A stretch of DNA of 64,000 bases from Sphingomonas naphthae (lineage in GTDB: Bacteria > Pseudomonadota > Alphaproteobacteria > Sphingomonadales > Sphingomonadaceae). The position numbers and the translations under genes are program-made. The notes below the pieces were generated by a model. That model did not search any database, was not told the DNA's origin, and was given only the letters and a program-made list of their open reading frames with translations. Location of the stretch: assembly GCF_028607085.1 (NCBI RefSeq), contig NZ_CP117411.1, positions 2,542,001 to 2,606,000 of the forward strand, given 5' to 3'. This document shows positions 17,114 to 26,600 of the stretch, in pieces (position 1 is the stretch's first letter; every line of letters starts with the position of its first letter).

Positions 17114-18624
17114 GCCTGCTGCTCGCCACCGCCGCGCTGGCCGCCCTCGACGATCCCTGCGCGGCGATGGGCCGGGCGAAGGTCGCCGACGTGCGGATCG
17201 TCTCTGCGACGGCGGTGGGCGGCGACGCGGGCTTCACCCCGCCCGACAAGCGCGCCTTGCCCGTCACGGTCGATTTCTGCCGGATCGAGGGCGTGATCGA
17301 AAAGGAGATCGGCTTCGAACTGTGGCTGCCGATCGCGAAGGACTGGAACGGCCATTTCCTCGCCGGCGGGGTCGGCGGGCAGGCCGGCCAGTATAATTAC
17401 CGCGAACTCTCACGCGGGGTGCGGCGGGGCTATGCCAGCGCCAGCACCGATACGGGGCACAAGGCCAGCGACCGCCACTGGCTGCTCGGCGATCCGATGC
17501 GCGCCGCCAATTATGCCGGCCGGTCGAACCATCTGCTCGCGGTGAAGGCCAAGGCGCTGGTCCGCCACTTCTACGGAACGCCCGCCAGGCGCGCGCTGTT
17601 CGTCGGCTGCTCGGGCGGCGGGCGGCAGGCGCTGACCGAGGCGCAGCGGTATCCGACCGATTATGACGGCATCATCGCCGGCGCGCCCGGCGCCAGGACG
17701 CCCGAGATGAGCGCGCGGCGGATGTGGGAAATGGTCCAGCACAGCGCCTCGCGCCCATGGATGACGGCCGCGCAATGGGCGCTGATCGCCAAGGCCGGCG
17801 TGGAGGCCTGTGACGGCGCCGACGGCGTGAAAGACGGCGTGGTCGAAAACCCCGCCACCTGTCGCTTCCGGCCCGCCGACCTGCTCTGCCGCGCGGGGCA
17901 GGCGGAGGCTTGCCTCACCCCGCAACAGGCGGCGCTGGCGACCCGTATCTATGGCCCGCTGATCGACGAGACCGGCCGCCGCGTCGACGATGGCCTGCTC
18001 CCCGGCGTGCCGGTCAGCCCGACGCCGCTGCCCGAACCCTTCACCCCCGGCCCGCCCTATCTGGCGGTCGCCCTGTTCGGCGACGGCGTGCATCGCGACC
18101 CGAACTGGAACCCCGCCACCTTCCGGGTCGGCCGCGATCTCGCCGCGATCGACAAGGTGATGGACCTCCACGCTGATAATCCCGATCTCACCCGCTTCCG
18201 AGACCATGGCGGCAAGCTGCTGATGTATCAGGGCTGGATCGACCCGCTGGTCGAGGCGCGCACCACGATCGACTATCTCCGCGCGGTCGAGGCCAAAATG
18301 GGCGGCCCCGAGCGCACCGCGCAATTCGTCCGCCTCTACATGGCCCCCGGCGTCGACCATTGCGTCGGCGGCCCCGGCGCGGACCAGTTAGGCGGCGCGG
18401 GCGGCGACGGCATCGCGCTCGATCCGGAGCACGACATGCTCTCCGCGCTGGAGGCGTGGCTCGACAGCGGCGAGGGCCCCGGCACGCTCATCGCGGCGAA
18501 ACGGGACGGTACGGCGATCACCCGCACCCGGCCGCTCTGTCCTTACCCGCTGGAAGCCCGCTACGACGGCACCGGAGACGCCGATGTCGCCCGCAGCTAC
18601 CGCTGCGCCAAGCCGGCAGGCTGA
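17110..18624 (+). CDS. Tannase/feruloyl esterase family protein
   Basis: A 504-residue member of the tannase/feruloyl esterase family. The diagnostic CS-D-HC set is visible: VGCSGGGRQAL (Cys167, Ser168), YQGWIDPLV (Asp378) and PGVDHCVGG (His417, Cys418), in which the two cysteines form a disulfide linking Ser and His loops in known structures. A large lid region lies between residues 205 and 345. Such enzymes cleave gallate, ferulate or related aromatic esters. The N-terminus (MSLLLATAALAALDD) is a short secretion signal. The ATG at 17110 overlaps the preceding stop by 4 nt. Its last 28 nt overlap the end of the convergent PepSY gene. Confidence 0.92.
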   Translation: MSLLLATAALAALDDPCAAMGRAKVADVRIVSATAVGGDAGFTPPDKRALPVTVDFCRIEGVIEKEIGFELWLPIAKDWNGHFLAGGVGGQAGQYNYRELSRGVRRGYASASTDTGHKASDRHWLLGDPMRAANYAGRSNHLLAVKAKALVRHFYGTPARRALFVGCSGGGRQALTEAQRYPTDYDGIIAGAPGARTPEMSARRMWEMVQHSASRPWMTAAQWALIAKAGVEACDGADGVKDGVVENPATCRFRPADLLCRAGQAEACLTPQQAALATRIYGPLIDETGRRVDDGLLPGVPVSPTPLPEPFTPGPPYLAVALFGDGVHRDPNWNPATFRVGRDLAAIDKVMDLHADNPDLTRFRDHGGKLLMYQGWIDPLVEARTTIDYLRAVEAKMGGPERTAQFVRLYMAPGVDHCVGGPGADQLGGAGGDGIALDPEHDMLSALEAWLDSGEGPGTLIAAKRDGTAITRTRPLCPYPLEARYDGTGDADVARSYRCAKPAG

Positions 18625-19991
18625 GGCGCCAACCCCAGCCAGCGGCGGCCGGCGGGCATGTGGCGGAGCGCCAGCCGTTCGACGAGCAGCACCGCCAGCA
18701 TCGATGCGCCGAGCAACGGCAGGAACAGCCCGAACGCCACCAGCAGCGCCACGAACCCGATTGCGACCGGCGGGCGGATGCGGCGGGGCGGGGCGCCGAG
18801 CGTGTCGGCCTGGCGGCGCCGCCACCATAGGACCACGCTGCTGACCGACAGGAGGATCAGGCCGAGCGCCGTCAGGAGACCGAGCAGCTGGTTGGTCCAG
18901 CCGAACAACTGCCCCTCGTGCGCGGCGACACCATAGCCGACGATCCGGTCGATCAGGCGGCGTTGGGCGAAATCCTTGCGGGTCAGCACGACGCCGGTCG
19001 TGCCATCGAGGGTGAGGTCTGTGCGCCGGGGGCGGTTGGCGGTGTCGGATTTCGCCGTCCACGGCTGGCCGTGGCCGGCGGGCGGCGCGATCAGGACGGG
19101 GGCGGGCAGGTCGAGCGGGCGCAGCGTCGGCGCGATCCGGTCGAGCGGCACCAGCGATGTGGCGGGGTGAGCCATCGCCATGCCATTATGTTCCATATGC
19201 TCGCCCGCCATCGCCCGCGTGCCGGCATCGAGCGCGGCGCGCGCCTTCAGTTCGGCCGCGTGGCCGGTGGACCAATCCTGCTTCACCGCCTGCCCCTCGG
19301 CGACGCTGCGGATCGCCTTGAGGTAGCTGCCCCAGCTCTTCGCCCAAGGGAGACCCGACAGCAGCAGGAATAAGGCGAAGAAGGACACCCAGAAACCGGT
19401 GACGCCGTGCAGGTCGCGCCAGAAGCGCCGCCCGCCCGATCGCAGGCGCGGATAGACCACCCCGCCCAGCCCGGTGCCGCGCGGCCACCAGAGGAAGAGG
19501 CCGCTCAGGATCATCACGATCGCCCAGCTTGCCGCCAGCTCGACCGCGTAGGAGCCGATCGCGCCGATCAGCAATTCGCCGTGGAGGCGGAAGATCACGC
19601 GCATCAGGCGGCTGTCCTCGTCCACTGCCTTGAGAATGGCGAGGCTGTGGGGATGGACGTAGACGCGGGTTTCGCGGGTGCCGGCGCCGACGATCACCTG
19701 CACCGCCTCGTCGGGCGCCTCGGGCAACTGGAAGCGGTGGAGGACCGATCCCGGCACCGCGCGCACCGCCGCGCCCGCCTGCGCCGCCGCCGAGGCGCGC
19801 GGGCCGGCGAGCGCGAGGTGGGTCATCGACCGATCGATCCACGCCTCCACCTGCGGGCGGAACAGGTAGATCGATCCCGTCACCGCCAGCCACAGGACGA
19901 AGGGGATGCAGAACAGGCCGGCATAGAAATGCCAGCGCCAGATCGCATTATAGCCCGGCCAGCGCCGCGCATTGGTCGCCTCGCCCGCCAT
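18597..19991 (-). CDS. PepSY-associated transmembrane protein (PiuB/iron-uptake type)
   Basis: A 464-residue inner membrane protein with four main membrane spans: residues 19-42 (WHFYAGLFCIPFVLWLAVTG), about 150-170 (ASWAIVMILSGLFLWWPRG), about 195-215, and about 390-410, plus two at the C-terminus. It has periplasmic PepSY-like segments (VYVHPHSLAILKAVDEDSRL; TLDGTTGVVLTRKDFAQRR) and conserved histidines in each half. Family members are encoded next to siderophore or metal receptors and are thought to reduce or help release iron in the periplasm. A histidine/methionine-rich stretch (GEHMEHNGMAMAH) suggests metal contact, possibly copper. The ATG overlaps the receptor gene stop by one base. 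Its 3' end overlaps the convergent tannase gene. Confidence 0.88.
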   Translation of the reverse strand: MAGEATNARRWPGYNAIWRWHFYAGLFCIPFVLWLAVTGSIYLFRPQVEAWIDRSMTHLALAGPRASAAAQAGAAVRAVPGSVLHRFQLPEAPDEAVQVIVGAGTRETRVYVHPHSLAILKAVDEDSRLMRVIFRLHGELLIGAIGSYAVELAASWAIVMILSGLFLWWPRGTGLGGVVYPRLRSGGRRFWRDLHGVTGFWVSFFALFLLLSGLPWAKSWGSYLKAIRSVAEGQAVKQDWSTGHAAELKARAALDAGTRAMAGEHMEHNGMAMAHPATSLVPLDRIAPTLRPLDLPAPVLIAPPAGHGQPWTAKSDTANRPRRTDLTLDGTTGVVLTRKDFAQRRLIDRIVGYGVAAHEGQLFGWTNQLLGLLTALGLILLSVSSVVLWWRRRQADTLGAPPRRIRPPVAIGFVALLVAFGLFLPLLGASMLAVLLVERLALRHMPAGRRWLGLAPQPAGLAQR

Positions 19992-22303
19992 CAGAAACGC
20001 GCCTTCACGCCGGCATAGAGCGTGCGCGGCTGACCGGCGTAGATCGATCCGGTCGTGTTCATCAGGATCGCTTCCCCATATTGCTGGCCGGTGGCGGCAT
20101 TGAGGCTGTCGGCAAGGACCGAGGCCGAGCCGACATAGGTTTTGTCGAAGAGGTTCTGCACCGAGACGAACAGGCTGAGCCAGCCCGGCGGATCATAATG
20201 CAGGTTGAGATTGGCCAGCGTATAGCCCGGCGCCTTCAGCAGATTGCCGTTATCGAGCGCGTAGCGCGAGCGATAGGTGACCTCGACGAAACCGCCCAGC
20301 CCCTTGAGCGCGCCCTCCGGCCGATCGTAACCGACCCGCGCATTGGCGAAGGTGGGGATCACGCCGGGGATGCGATTGCCCGCGCGATCGAAGGTCGCCG
20401 AGACCGCGCCTGAGGTGAGCCGCTCGACAAAATCGGTATAATGATGGTCGTTGTAGCTGTAGCTCGCGCCCAGCTTCGTGCCGCGCCACGGCCGCCATTC
20501 GAGCCCCAGCTCCACCCCGCGATGCACCGATCGCGGCGCGTTGGCGGTATAGGCCAGCAGGTTGACGCCGGCCGACTGGCTGATCTGCTCGTTGCGGAAC
20601 CATTCGTGATAGCCGGTCAGTTCGGCGGTCAGCGTGTCGCCCAGTGCCACCGTCGCGCCCACGTCGATGCCGACAGTCTTCTGCGCCTTCAGGTCGGCAT
20701 TGTTGCCGGGAATGCCCGCCGCCGTGACGAACAGAGCGCCGGCCTGCGGGATGCCGTAACCCGTGCCGAGCCGGGCGTGGAGCTTCACCCCCTCGATCGC
20801 CCGCCACACCAGCGACGCCTCCGGCGCGACATTCCAGAAGCGGCGGAGCGCGGGCGCCGTCGCTATCGTCGCGCTGGCGGCGAGCGGATAGGCATAGGCC
20901 GTCTGGCGGACGTTGATGATCGAGCGTTCGGCGCCGATGCCGGCGATGACTTGCAGATCGGGCGTCAGGCCCAGCTCGATCCGGGCGCGGGCGCCCATGT
21001 TGCGGATGTCGCCCAGCACATTTTGGGTGGGCGCACCGATGCCGTTGCGGCCGGCGGGGGTCTTGTTGAAACTGAGGCTCTGGTTGTCGAGATAATTGTA
21101 GAAGACGCCGACAAAGCCGGTCGCGTCCATCCCCGCGATCCGCCCGCGATGGGTCAGGTCGCTCGTGACATTGTAGCTTTCGAGCGTGCCCCGGAACGGT
21201 GTGGGGCTGGTCGGCTGGTTGACGACCCGGCTGTCGAACACGCCCTGTGTCCGCCAGACGGTGTCGCCATCCAGATCATGTTCGTAGCGGAGCCCTGCGA
21301 TGGTGCGGCGATCGTTGCGGGCGAGATCGCCCTCCGCCGCCGTCTGGGCGATGCGCGTGCCGTTGATGCCGTTGGCCAGCACCGAAATCGTGCCGCAGCC
21401 AGGCGCGGCGGCGGCCGCCGCTTCGCACCCCCGCTGATAGGGATTGGTGCGATATTGGTTCATCGACAGGCGGGTCGATAGCTCGAACTCGCCTTCATTG
21501 TAGATGAACTTCGCCGTCAGCCGGTCGCGATCGGAGAGCGCATAAGTGGCGAGCGCGTTGATCGTGCCCGTCTCGTATTGCGTATGGCCGGTCGCCCCAT
21601 CGGCGCGGACGAAGCTGCCGAACAGGCTGTATTCGGCATCGGCGCCGGCATGGCCGATCGTGGCGAAGGCATTGGCATAGCCGTCCCCGCCCGCATCCAG
21701 CCCGGCCTCGACCCCGTCGATATCGCGGCCGCGCCGGGTGCGGAAATTGACCGCGCCGCCGATCGCATAATTGCCGTAGCGCGCCGAGGACGGCCCGCGC
21801 ACCACATCCACCGCGCCATAAGCGTGCGGATCGGTCAGGTCGAAGCGGGCGAGGCCGTCGGGCTGGGTGACGGGGAAATCATCCTCATACACCTGGATGT
21901 TGCGCGCGCCGAAGCTGTTGCGCGCGTTCGACCCGCGCACCGACACGCCCACATCGCGCGGCCCGTTGCCCTGGATCACCGCGACGCCGGGGGAGAGGCG
22001 GACGATATCGGCGATAGTGGTGGCGGGCGTGTTGCGGAACGACTGGTCGGTGATGGTCGTGACCGTCTGGCCGGTGACGCGGGTGGTGAGGGGGAGCGCC
22101 TTGCCGGTGACGATGATGTCGGTGTCGGCCGTGTGGACGGGCGCGGGTGTTGGGGCGGGGGTGTCGAGCGCGGCGAGTTCGGCATCGATGCGGGCGCGTT
22201 CGCGGAGGAGTTCGGCGCGGCGTGTGTCGGTCGCGGTTTGAGCGAGCGCGGCGGCGGGCAGACAGGCCAGCGCGAGCGCGGCCGGGAGGCGGGAGCGGGA
22301 CAT
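19991..22303 (-). CDS. TonB-dependent receptor, siderophore/metal type
   Basis: A 770-residue outer membrane receptor with a signal peptide (ALALACLPAAALAQ). A charged alpha-helical stretch (RRAELLRERARIDAELAALD) stands ahead of the plug, which starts DIIVTGKALPLTTRVTGQTV. The plug includes SVRGSNARNSFGARNIQVY and VDVVRGPSSARYGNYAIGGA; the barrel ends YAGVKARF. Its size and plug are closer to FecA/siderophore receptors than to the larger receptors elsewhere in the window. It is co-transcribed with the PepSY protein, so an iron or copper complex is the likely ligand. The ATG at 22303 has AGGA upstream. The promoter must lie in 22304-22490, which also holds a dyad repeat. Confidence 0.92.
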   Translation of the reverse strand: MSRSRLPAALALACLPAAALAQTATDTRRAELLRERARIDAELAALDTPAPTPAPVHTADTDIIVTGKALPLTTRVTGQTVTTITDQSFRNTPATTIADIVRLSPGVAVIQGNGPRDVGVSVRGSNARNSFGARNIQVYEDDFPVTQPDGLARFDLTDPHAYGAVDVVRGPSSARYGNYAIGGAVNFRTRRGRDIDGVEAGLDAGGDGYANAFATIGHAGADAEYSLFGSFVRADGATGHTQYETGTINALATYALSDRDRLTAKFIYNEGEFELSTRLSMNQYRTNPYQRGCEAAAAAAPGCGTISVLANGINGTRIAQTAAEGDLARNDRRTIAGLRYEHDLDGDTVWRTQGVFDSRVVNQPTSPTPFRGTLESYNVTSDLTHRGRIAGMDATGFVGVFYNYLDNQSLSFNKTPAGRNGIGAPTQNVLGDIRNMGARARIELGLTPDLQVIAGIGAERSIINVRQTAYAYPLAASATIATAPALRRFWNVAPEASLVWRAIEGVKLHARLGTGYGIPQAGALFVTAAGIPGNNADLKAQKTVGIDVGATVALGDTLTAELTGYHEWFRNEQISQSAGVNLLAYTANAPRSVHRGVELGLEWRPWRGTKLGASYSYNDHHYTDFVERLTSGAVSATFDRAGNRIPGVIPTFANARVGYDRPEGALKGLGGFVEVTYRSRYALDNGNLLKAPGYTLANLNLHYDPPGWLSLFVSVQNLFDKTYVGSASVLADSLNAATGQQYGEAILMNTTGSIYAGQPRTLYAGVKARF

Positions 22304-22357
22304 TGGGGAATCCTGTGGGCAGACGGGAGATGCCCGGTCGAATTTCCTGCTACCCAG

Positions 22358-22443
22358 CCCGTTCGTCCCGAGCGTAGTCGAGGGACGTGAGGCCGGACGC
22401 GCCGCTTGGGGCACGCCCTTCGACTTCGCTCAGGGCGAACGGG
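22358..22443. repeat. Intergenic inverted repeat, CCCGTTCG type
   Basis: Two 32-base arms (22358-22389 and 22412-22443) form an imperfect dyad with five mismatches, several of which would be G-U pairs in RNA, around a 22-base loop. It lies between the DUF2946 gene end and the receptor gene start. Repeats of this wording recur in sphingomonad intergenic regions to my knowledge, but only one copy is in this window. Confidence 0.7.
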
Positions 22444-22490
22444 TATTGCGGGGAAATGGATAGACCGGGAAGCGAGCGGCCGAAGCCGTC

Positions 22491-22892
22491 TCAACCGCGC
22501 GCCGGTGGCCCTCTCAGCGGCGGCCGCAGCCGCGCCGCCCCCCGCACCACGGGCGCCACAGGCACCCGGAACACCATCGCCATGACGAACAGGATCGCCA
22601 CCGCCAGCAGCAGCGGATCGATCGCCGCCAGCGCAGGCGTCGCCAGCCCCGCGAAGGCGCAGGGCATGTCGGCTTTCTGATGATCCGCCTTGCCGCCGCG
22701 ATGGGCGGTGCCGGGGATCGCCATGACCATCTTCTGCGCGCCGAAGCCGGTGCAGATCTCCACCGTGATGCCGCCGCCCGAGGCGACCGGCATGAAGCCG
22801 GTCGGCACCAGCAGCTTCATCAGCAGCGCCAGCGCGATCAGCGTGGCCGTCAGGGCGCGGTGAGTCAGGAGGAGGCGGCGCAGCGCGGTCAC
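22491..22892 (-). CDS. DUF2946 family membrane protein
   Basis: A 133-residue protein with an N-terminal membrane span (LTATLIALALLMKLLVPTGF) and a second near residues 88-110 (ATPALAAIDPLLLAVAILFV). Between them is EICTG and a His/Cys segment (KADHQKADMPCAFAG) that matches the conserved DUF2946 pattern. The family has no proven function but often sits beside TonB receptors and PepSY proteins, and is suspected of binding copper. Here it is upstream of, and in the same direction as, the receptor-PepSY pair, with 187 bases in between, so it may be co-regulated rather than strictly co-transcribed. It diverges from putA. Confidence 0.7.
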   Translation of the reverse strand: MTALRRLLLTHRALTATLIALALLMKLLVPTGFMPVASGGGITVEICTGFGAQKMVMAIPGTAHRGGKADHQKADMPCAFAGLATPALAAIDPLLLAVAILFVMAMVFRVPVAPVVRGAARLRPPLRGPPARG

Positions 22893-22977
22893 GCCCCGCC
22901 CTTATGGCGTGCGGCGGCGCTTGTCATCCCGCACCTTGGACGCCATTTCGCGGGGCAAGGATAAGAGGATCGACGAC

Positions 22978-25900
22978 ATGGCGCAGCCCGCCCCCTTCAC
23001 CGATTTCGCGCCGGCGGTGCGGGTGCAAAGCGCCAGCCGGCAGGCGATCACCGCCGCCTATCGCCGCGACGAGGCCGAAAGCATGGCGCCCCTGCTCGAT
23101 CAGGCCACCCTGCCCGATCCGCAGCGCACCGCGATCGCCGCCACCGCCCGCCGCCTGATCGAGGCGTTGCGCGCGAAGAAAAGCCGGGGCGGGGTCGAGG
23201 CGCTGGTGCAGGAATTCGCGCTGTCGAGCGAGGAGGGCGTGGCGCTGATGTGTCTGGCCGAGGCGCTGCTCCGCATCCCCGATCGCGCGACCCGCGACGC
23301 GCTGATCCGCGACAAGATCGGCGATGGCGACTGGCGCGCGCATGTCGGCAAGAGCCGATCGCTGTTCGTCAACGCCTCGACCTGGGGGCTGGTGGTGACG
23401 GGCAAGCTCGTCTCGTCGGTGGACGATACGGGCCTGGGCGCGGCGCTGACCCGCGTGATCGAGCGCGCCGGCCGCCCCGCGATCCGCGCCGGCGTCGATA
23501 TCGCGATGCGGATGATGGGCGAACAGTTCGTCACTGGCGAGACGATCGGCGAGGCGCTGCGCCGCGCCAAGGCGATGGAGGCCAAGGGCTTCCAGTATAG
23601 CTACGACATGCTCGGCGAGGCGGCGATGACGGCGGCCGACGCCGATCGATACTATGCCGATTACGAGCAGGCGATCCATGCCATCGGCATCGCCTCTGCC
23701 GGGCGCGGCGTGGTGCTGGGGCCGGGCATCTCGATCAAGCTGTCGGCGCTCCACCCGCGCTATGTCCGCGCGCAATCGGCGCGGGTGATGGGCGAGCTGT
23801 TGCCGAAGGTGAAGGCGCTCGCCGCCATCGCCCGATCCTATCGCATCGGTTTCAATATCGACGCGGAGGAAGCCGACCGGCTGGAATTGTCGCTCGATCT
23901 GCTGGAGGAACTGGCGCTCGATCCCGAACTGGCCGGGTGGGACGGGCTCGGCTTCGTGGTGCAGGCCTATGGCAAGCGTTGCCCGTTCGTGCTGGATCAG
24001 ATCATCGATCTGGCGGAGCGGGCCGACCGGCGGATCATGGTGCGGCTGGTCAAGGGCGCCTATTGGGACGCCGAGATCAAGCGGGCGCAGGTGGACGGGC
24101 TGGCGGATTTCCCGGTCTATACTCGCAAGGTCCATACCGACGTCGCCTACATCGCCTGCGCCCGGAAATTGCTGGCCGCCACCGACCGCATCTTCCCGCA
24201 ATTCGCGACCCATAATGCCCAGACGGTCGCGACGATCTATCACCTCGCCGGGCCGGAGTTTCACGCCGGCAAATATGAGTTCCAGTGCCTGCATGGCATG
24301 GGCGAGCCGCTGTACGAGGAGGTCGTCTCCGCCAGCCGTCTCGCCCGGCCGTGCCGCATCTATGCGCCGGTCGGCACGCACGAGACGTTGCTGGCCTATC
24401 TCGTCCGCCGGCTGCTGGAAAATGGCGCCAATTCCTCCTTCGTGAACCGCATCGCCGATCCGGCGGTGTCGATCGACGAACTGATCGCCGATCCGGTGCA
24501 GGTGGTGCGGGCGATGCCGGCGCCGGGGGCGAAGCACGATCAGATCGCGCTGCCCGCCGACCTGTATGGCGCGCGGCGCAACTCGGCCGGGATCGACCTG
24601 AGCGACGAGACCGCGCTGGCGGCGCTGGACGCGGCGCTGGCCGAGAGCGCGGCGACCGCGTGGGCGGCCGGCGGTGAGGGCGTCGAGCGGCCGGTACTCA
24701 ACCCGGCCGATCATCGCGATATCGTCGGCATGGTGCGCGAGATCGCCGCCGCCGACGTACCCGTAGCCGTGGCGAAGGCGGCGGCGTCAGGCTGGCCCGC
24801 CACGTCCGTCGCCGATCGCGCCGCCTGTCTGGAGCGGGCCGCCGATCTGTTGCAGGCGCGGATGCCGGTGCTGCTGGGGCTGGCGGTGCGCGAGGCAGGC
24901 AAGTCGCTGCCCAACGCCATCGCCGAAGTGCGCGAGGCGATCGATTTTCTTCGCTATTACGCCACCCGCGCCCGCGACAGCTTCGGGCCGGCGCAGGCGC
25001 CGATCGGGCCGGTCGCGTGCATTTCCCCGTGGAATTTCCCGCTGGCGATCTTCCTGGGGCAGGTCTCCGCCGCCTTGGTCGCAGGGAATCCGGTGCTGGC
25101 CAAGCCCGCCGAGGAAACGCCGCTGATCGCCGCCGAGGGCATCCGCATCCTCCACGAGGCCGGCGTGCCCGCCGATGCGGTGCAGTTGCTGTGCGGCGAC
25201 GGCGCGGTGGGCGCCGCGATCGTCGGCGACGCGGCGGTAGCGGCGGTGATGTTCACCGGATCGACCGACGTGGCCCGCCTGATCCAGCGCCAGCTCGCCG
25301 AGCGGGTCTCGGCCGAGGGCAAGCCTTTGCCCTTCATCGCCGAGACGGGCGGGCAGAATGCGATGATCGTCGACAGCTCGGCCCATGCCGAACAGGTGGT
25401 GGGCGACGTGATCGCCTCGGCCTTCGACAGCGCGGGGCAGCGCTGCTCGGCGCTGCGCATCCTGTGCTTGCAGGAAGATGTGGCCGACCGGACCCTGGCG
25501 ATGCTGAAGGGGGCGCTGGCCGAATTGCGCGTCGGCAATCCCGATCGGCTGCGGATTGATATCGGCCCGGTCATCACCGAAGAGGCGCGTGGCAACATCG
25601 CCGCCCATATCGAGGCGATGCGCGCCAAAGGCCACAAGGTGGAGCAGCTCGAGCTGCCCGCCGAGGCCACGCACGGCACCTTCGTGCCGCCGACGATCAT
25701 CGAGATCGGCGCGATCGGTGATGTGGAGCGCGAGGTGTTCGGCCCGGTGCTGCATGTGCTGCGCTATCGCCGCGACCGGCTGGATGCGGTGATCGAGGCG
25801 ATCAACGCCACCGGCTACGGCCTCACCTTCGGCCTGCATACGCGGCTCGACGATACGGTGGCGCACGTCACCGATCGGGTGAAGGCGGGCAATCTCTATG

Positions 25901-26571
25901 TGAACCGCAACGTGATCGGCGCGGTGGTGGGCGTGCAGCCGTTCGGCGGGCGCGGGCTTTCGGGCACCGGGCCGAAGGCGGGCGGGCCGCTCTATCTCGG
26001 CCGGCTGGTGGCGATCCCGCCCGAGGCGCCCGCCGGCCCCGCCGCCGATCCGGCGCTGCGCGATTTCGCGGGCTGGCTGGGCGCCGAGAAAGGCGCGGTG
26101 GCGCGGGCCTATGCCGCCGCCTCGCCGCTGGGTTATGCGACCGAACTGGCCGGGCCGGTGGGCGAGCGCAACCTCTACGCGCTCCACCCGCGCGGCCGCA
26201 TCCTGCTGCGCGCGGCGACGGAAACCGGGCTGAACCACCAGATCGCCGCCGTGCTGGCGGCGGGCGGCACGCCGGTGATACCCCCGCACGACATCCCTGC
26301 CGGCCTGCCCTTGAGCGTGATCGCCCGCCTCTCGACCAACCTCGACACGCCGATCGCGGGCGCGCTGGTGGAGGGCGATTCGCAGGGGGTCCGCGCCTTC
26401 CAGCAGGAGATCGCCGCGCGGCCGGGCGGGGTCGTGCCGGTCCACGCTGCGACGACGGCGCGCTGTGCAGAGCCCGGCGCCTACAGCCTCGACTGGCTGG
26501 TGGAGGAGGTTTCGATGTCCGTGAATACGACGGCGGCGGGCGGCAATGCGAGCCTGATGACGCTGGCGTGA
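22978..26571 (+). CDS. putA: Bifunctional proline dehydrogenase / L-glutamate gamma-semialdehyde dehydrogenase
   Basis: A 1197-residue PutA that oxidises proline to glutamate. The FAD-binding PRODH barrel (about 150-470) shows RLVKGAYWDAEIKRAQ, the ATHNAQT loop and YEFQCLHGMGEPLYE. The aldehyde dehydrogenase half shows ISPWNFPLAIF, FTGSTDVARLIQ, catalytic Glu789 in FIAETGGQN and catalytic Cys823 in SAGQRCSALR. A C-terminal domain (about 1020-1197) of the kind seen in long PutA proteins follows. There is no N-terminal ribbon-helix-helix domain, so it does not repress its own gene. I start at the ATG at 22978 with AGAGGA upstream; the frame is open from 22909, but the extra residues look non-coding. 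Electrons go to membrane quinone; the semialdehyde is channelled internally. Confidence 0.96.
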   Translation: MAQPAPFTDFAPAVRVQSASRQAITAAYRRDEAESMAPLLDQATLPDPQRTAIAATARRLIEALRAKKSRGGVEALVQEFALSSEEGVALMCLAEALLRIPDRATRDALIRDKIGDGDWRAHVGKSRSLFVNASTWGLVVTGKLVSSVDDTGLGAALTRVIERAGRPAIRAGVDIAMRMMGEQFVTGETIGEALRRAKAMEAKGFQYSYDMLGEAAMTAADADRYYADYEQAIHAIGIASAGRGVVLGPGISIKLSALHPRYVRAQSARVMGELLPKVKALAAIARSYRIGFNIDAEEADRLELSLDLLEELALDPELAGWDGLGFVVQAYGKRCPFVLDQIIDLAERADRRIMVRLVKGAYWDAEIKRAQVDGLADFPVYTRKVHTDVAYIACARKLLAATDRIFPQFATHNAQTVATIYHLAGPEFHAGKYEFQCLHGMGEPLYEEVVSASRLARPCRIYAPVGTHETLLAYLVRRLLENGANSSFVNRIADPAVSIDELIADPVQVVRAMPAPGAKHDQIALPADLYGARRNSAGIDLSDETALAALDAALAESAATAWAAGGEGVERPVLNPADHRDIVGMVREIAAADVPVAVAKAAASGWPATSVADRAACLERAADLLQARMPVLLGLAVREAGKSLPNAIAEVREAIDFLRYYATRARDSFGPAQAPIGPVACISPWNFPLAIFLGQVSAALVAGNPVLAKPAEETPLIAAEGIRILHEAGVPADAVQLLCGDGAVGAAIVGDAAVAAVMFTGSTDVARLIQRQLAERVSAEGKPLPFIAETGGQNAMIVDSSAHAEQVVGDVIASAFDSAGQRCSALRILCLQEDVADRTLAMLKGALAELRVGNPDRLRIDIGPVITEEARGNIAAHIEAMRAKGHKVEQLELPAEATHGTFVPPTIIEIGAIGDVEREVFGPVLHVLRYRRDRLDAVIEAINATGYGLTFGLHTRLDDTVAHVTDRVKAGNLYVNRNVIGAVVGVQPFGGRGLSGTGPKAGGPLYLGRLVAIPPEAPAGPAADPALRDFAGWLGAEKGAVARAYAAASPLGYATELAGPVGERNLYALHPRGRILLRAATETGLNHQIAAVLAAGGTPVIPPHDIPAGLPLSVIARLSTNLDTPIAGALVEGDSQGVRAFQQEIAARPGGVVPVHAATTARCAEPGAYSLDWLVEEVSMSVNTTAAGGNASLMTLA

Positions 26572-26575
26572 GATA

Positions 26576-26600
26576 GTTCCTCCCCGGCACGGGGAGGAAC
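26576..26600 (+). terminator. Hairpin after putA
   Basis: A perfect 11-bp stem (GTTCCTCCCCG / CGGGGAGGAAC) with a 3-nt loop starts 5 nt after the putA stop. There is no clean T-run, so termination may need Rho, but its position and strength suggest that it ends or protects the putA message. Confidence 0.6.

Noticed and set aside
22909-22977. Earlier start for putA
   Set aside because: The extra 23 residues have no conservation signal, and a ribosome site lies immediately before the ATG at 22978.
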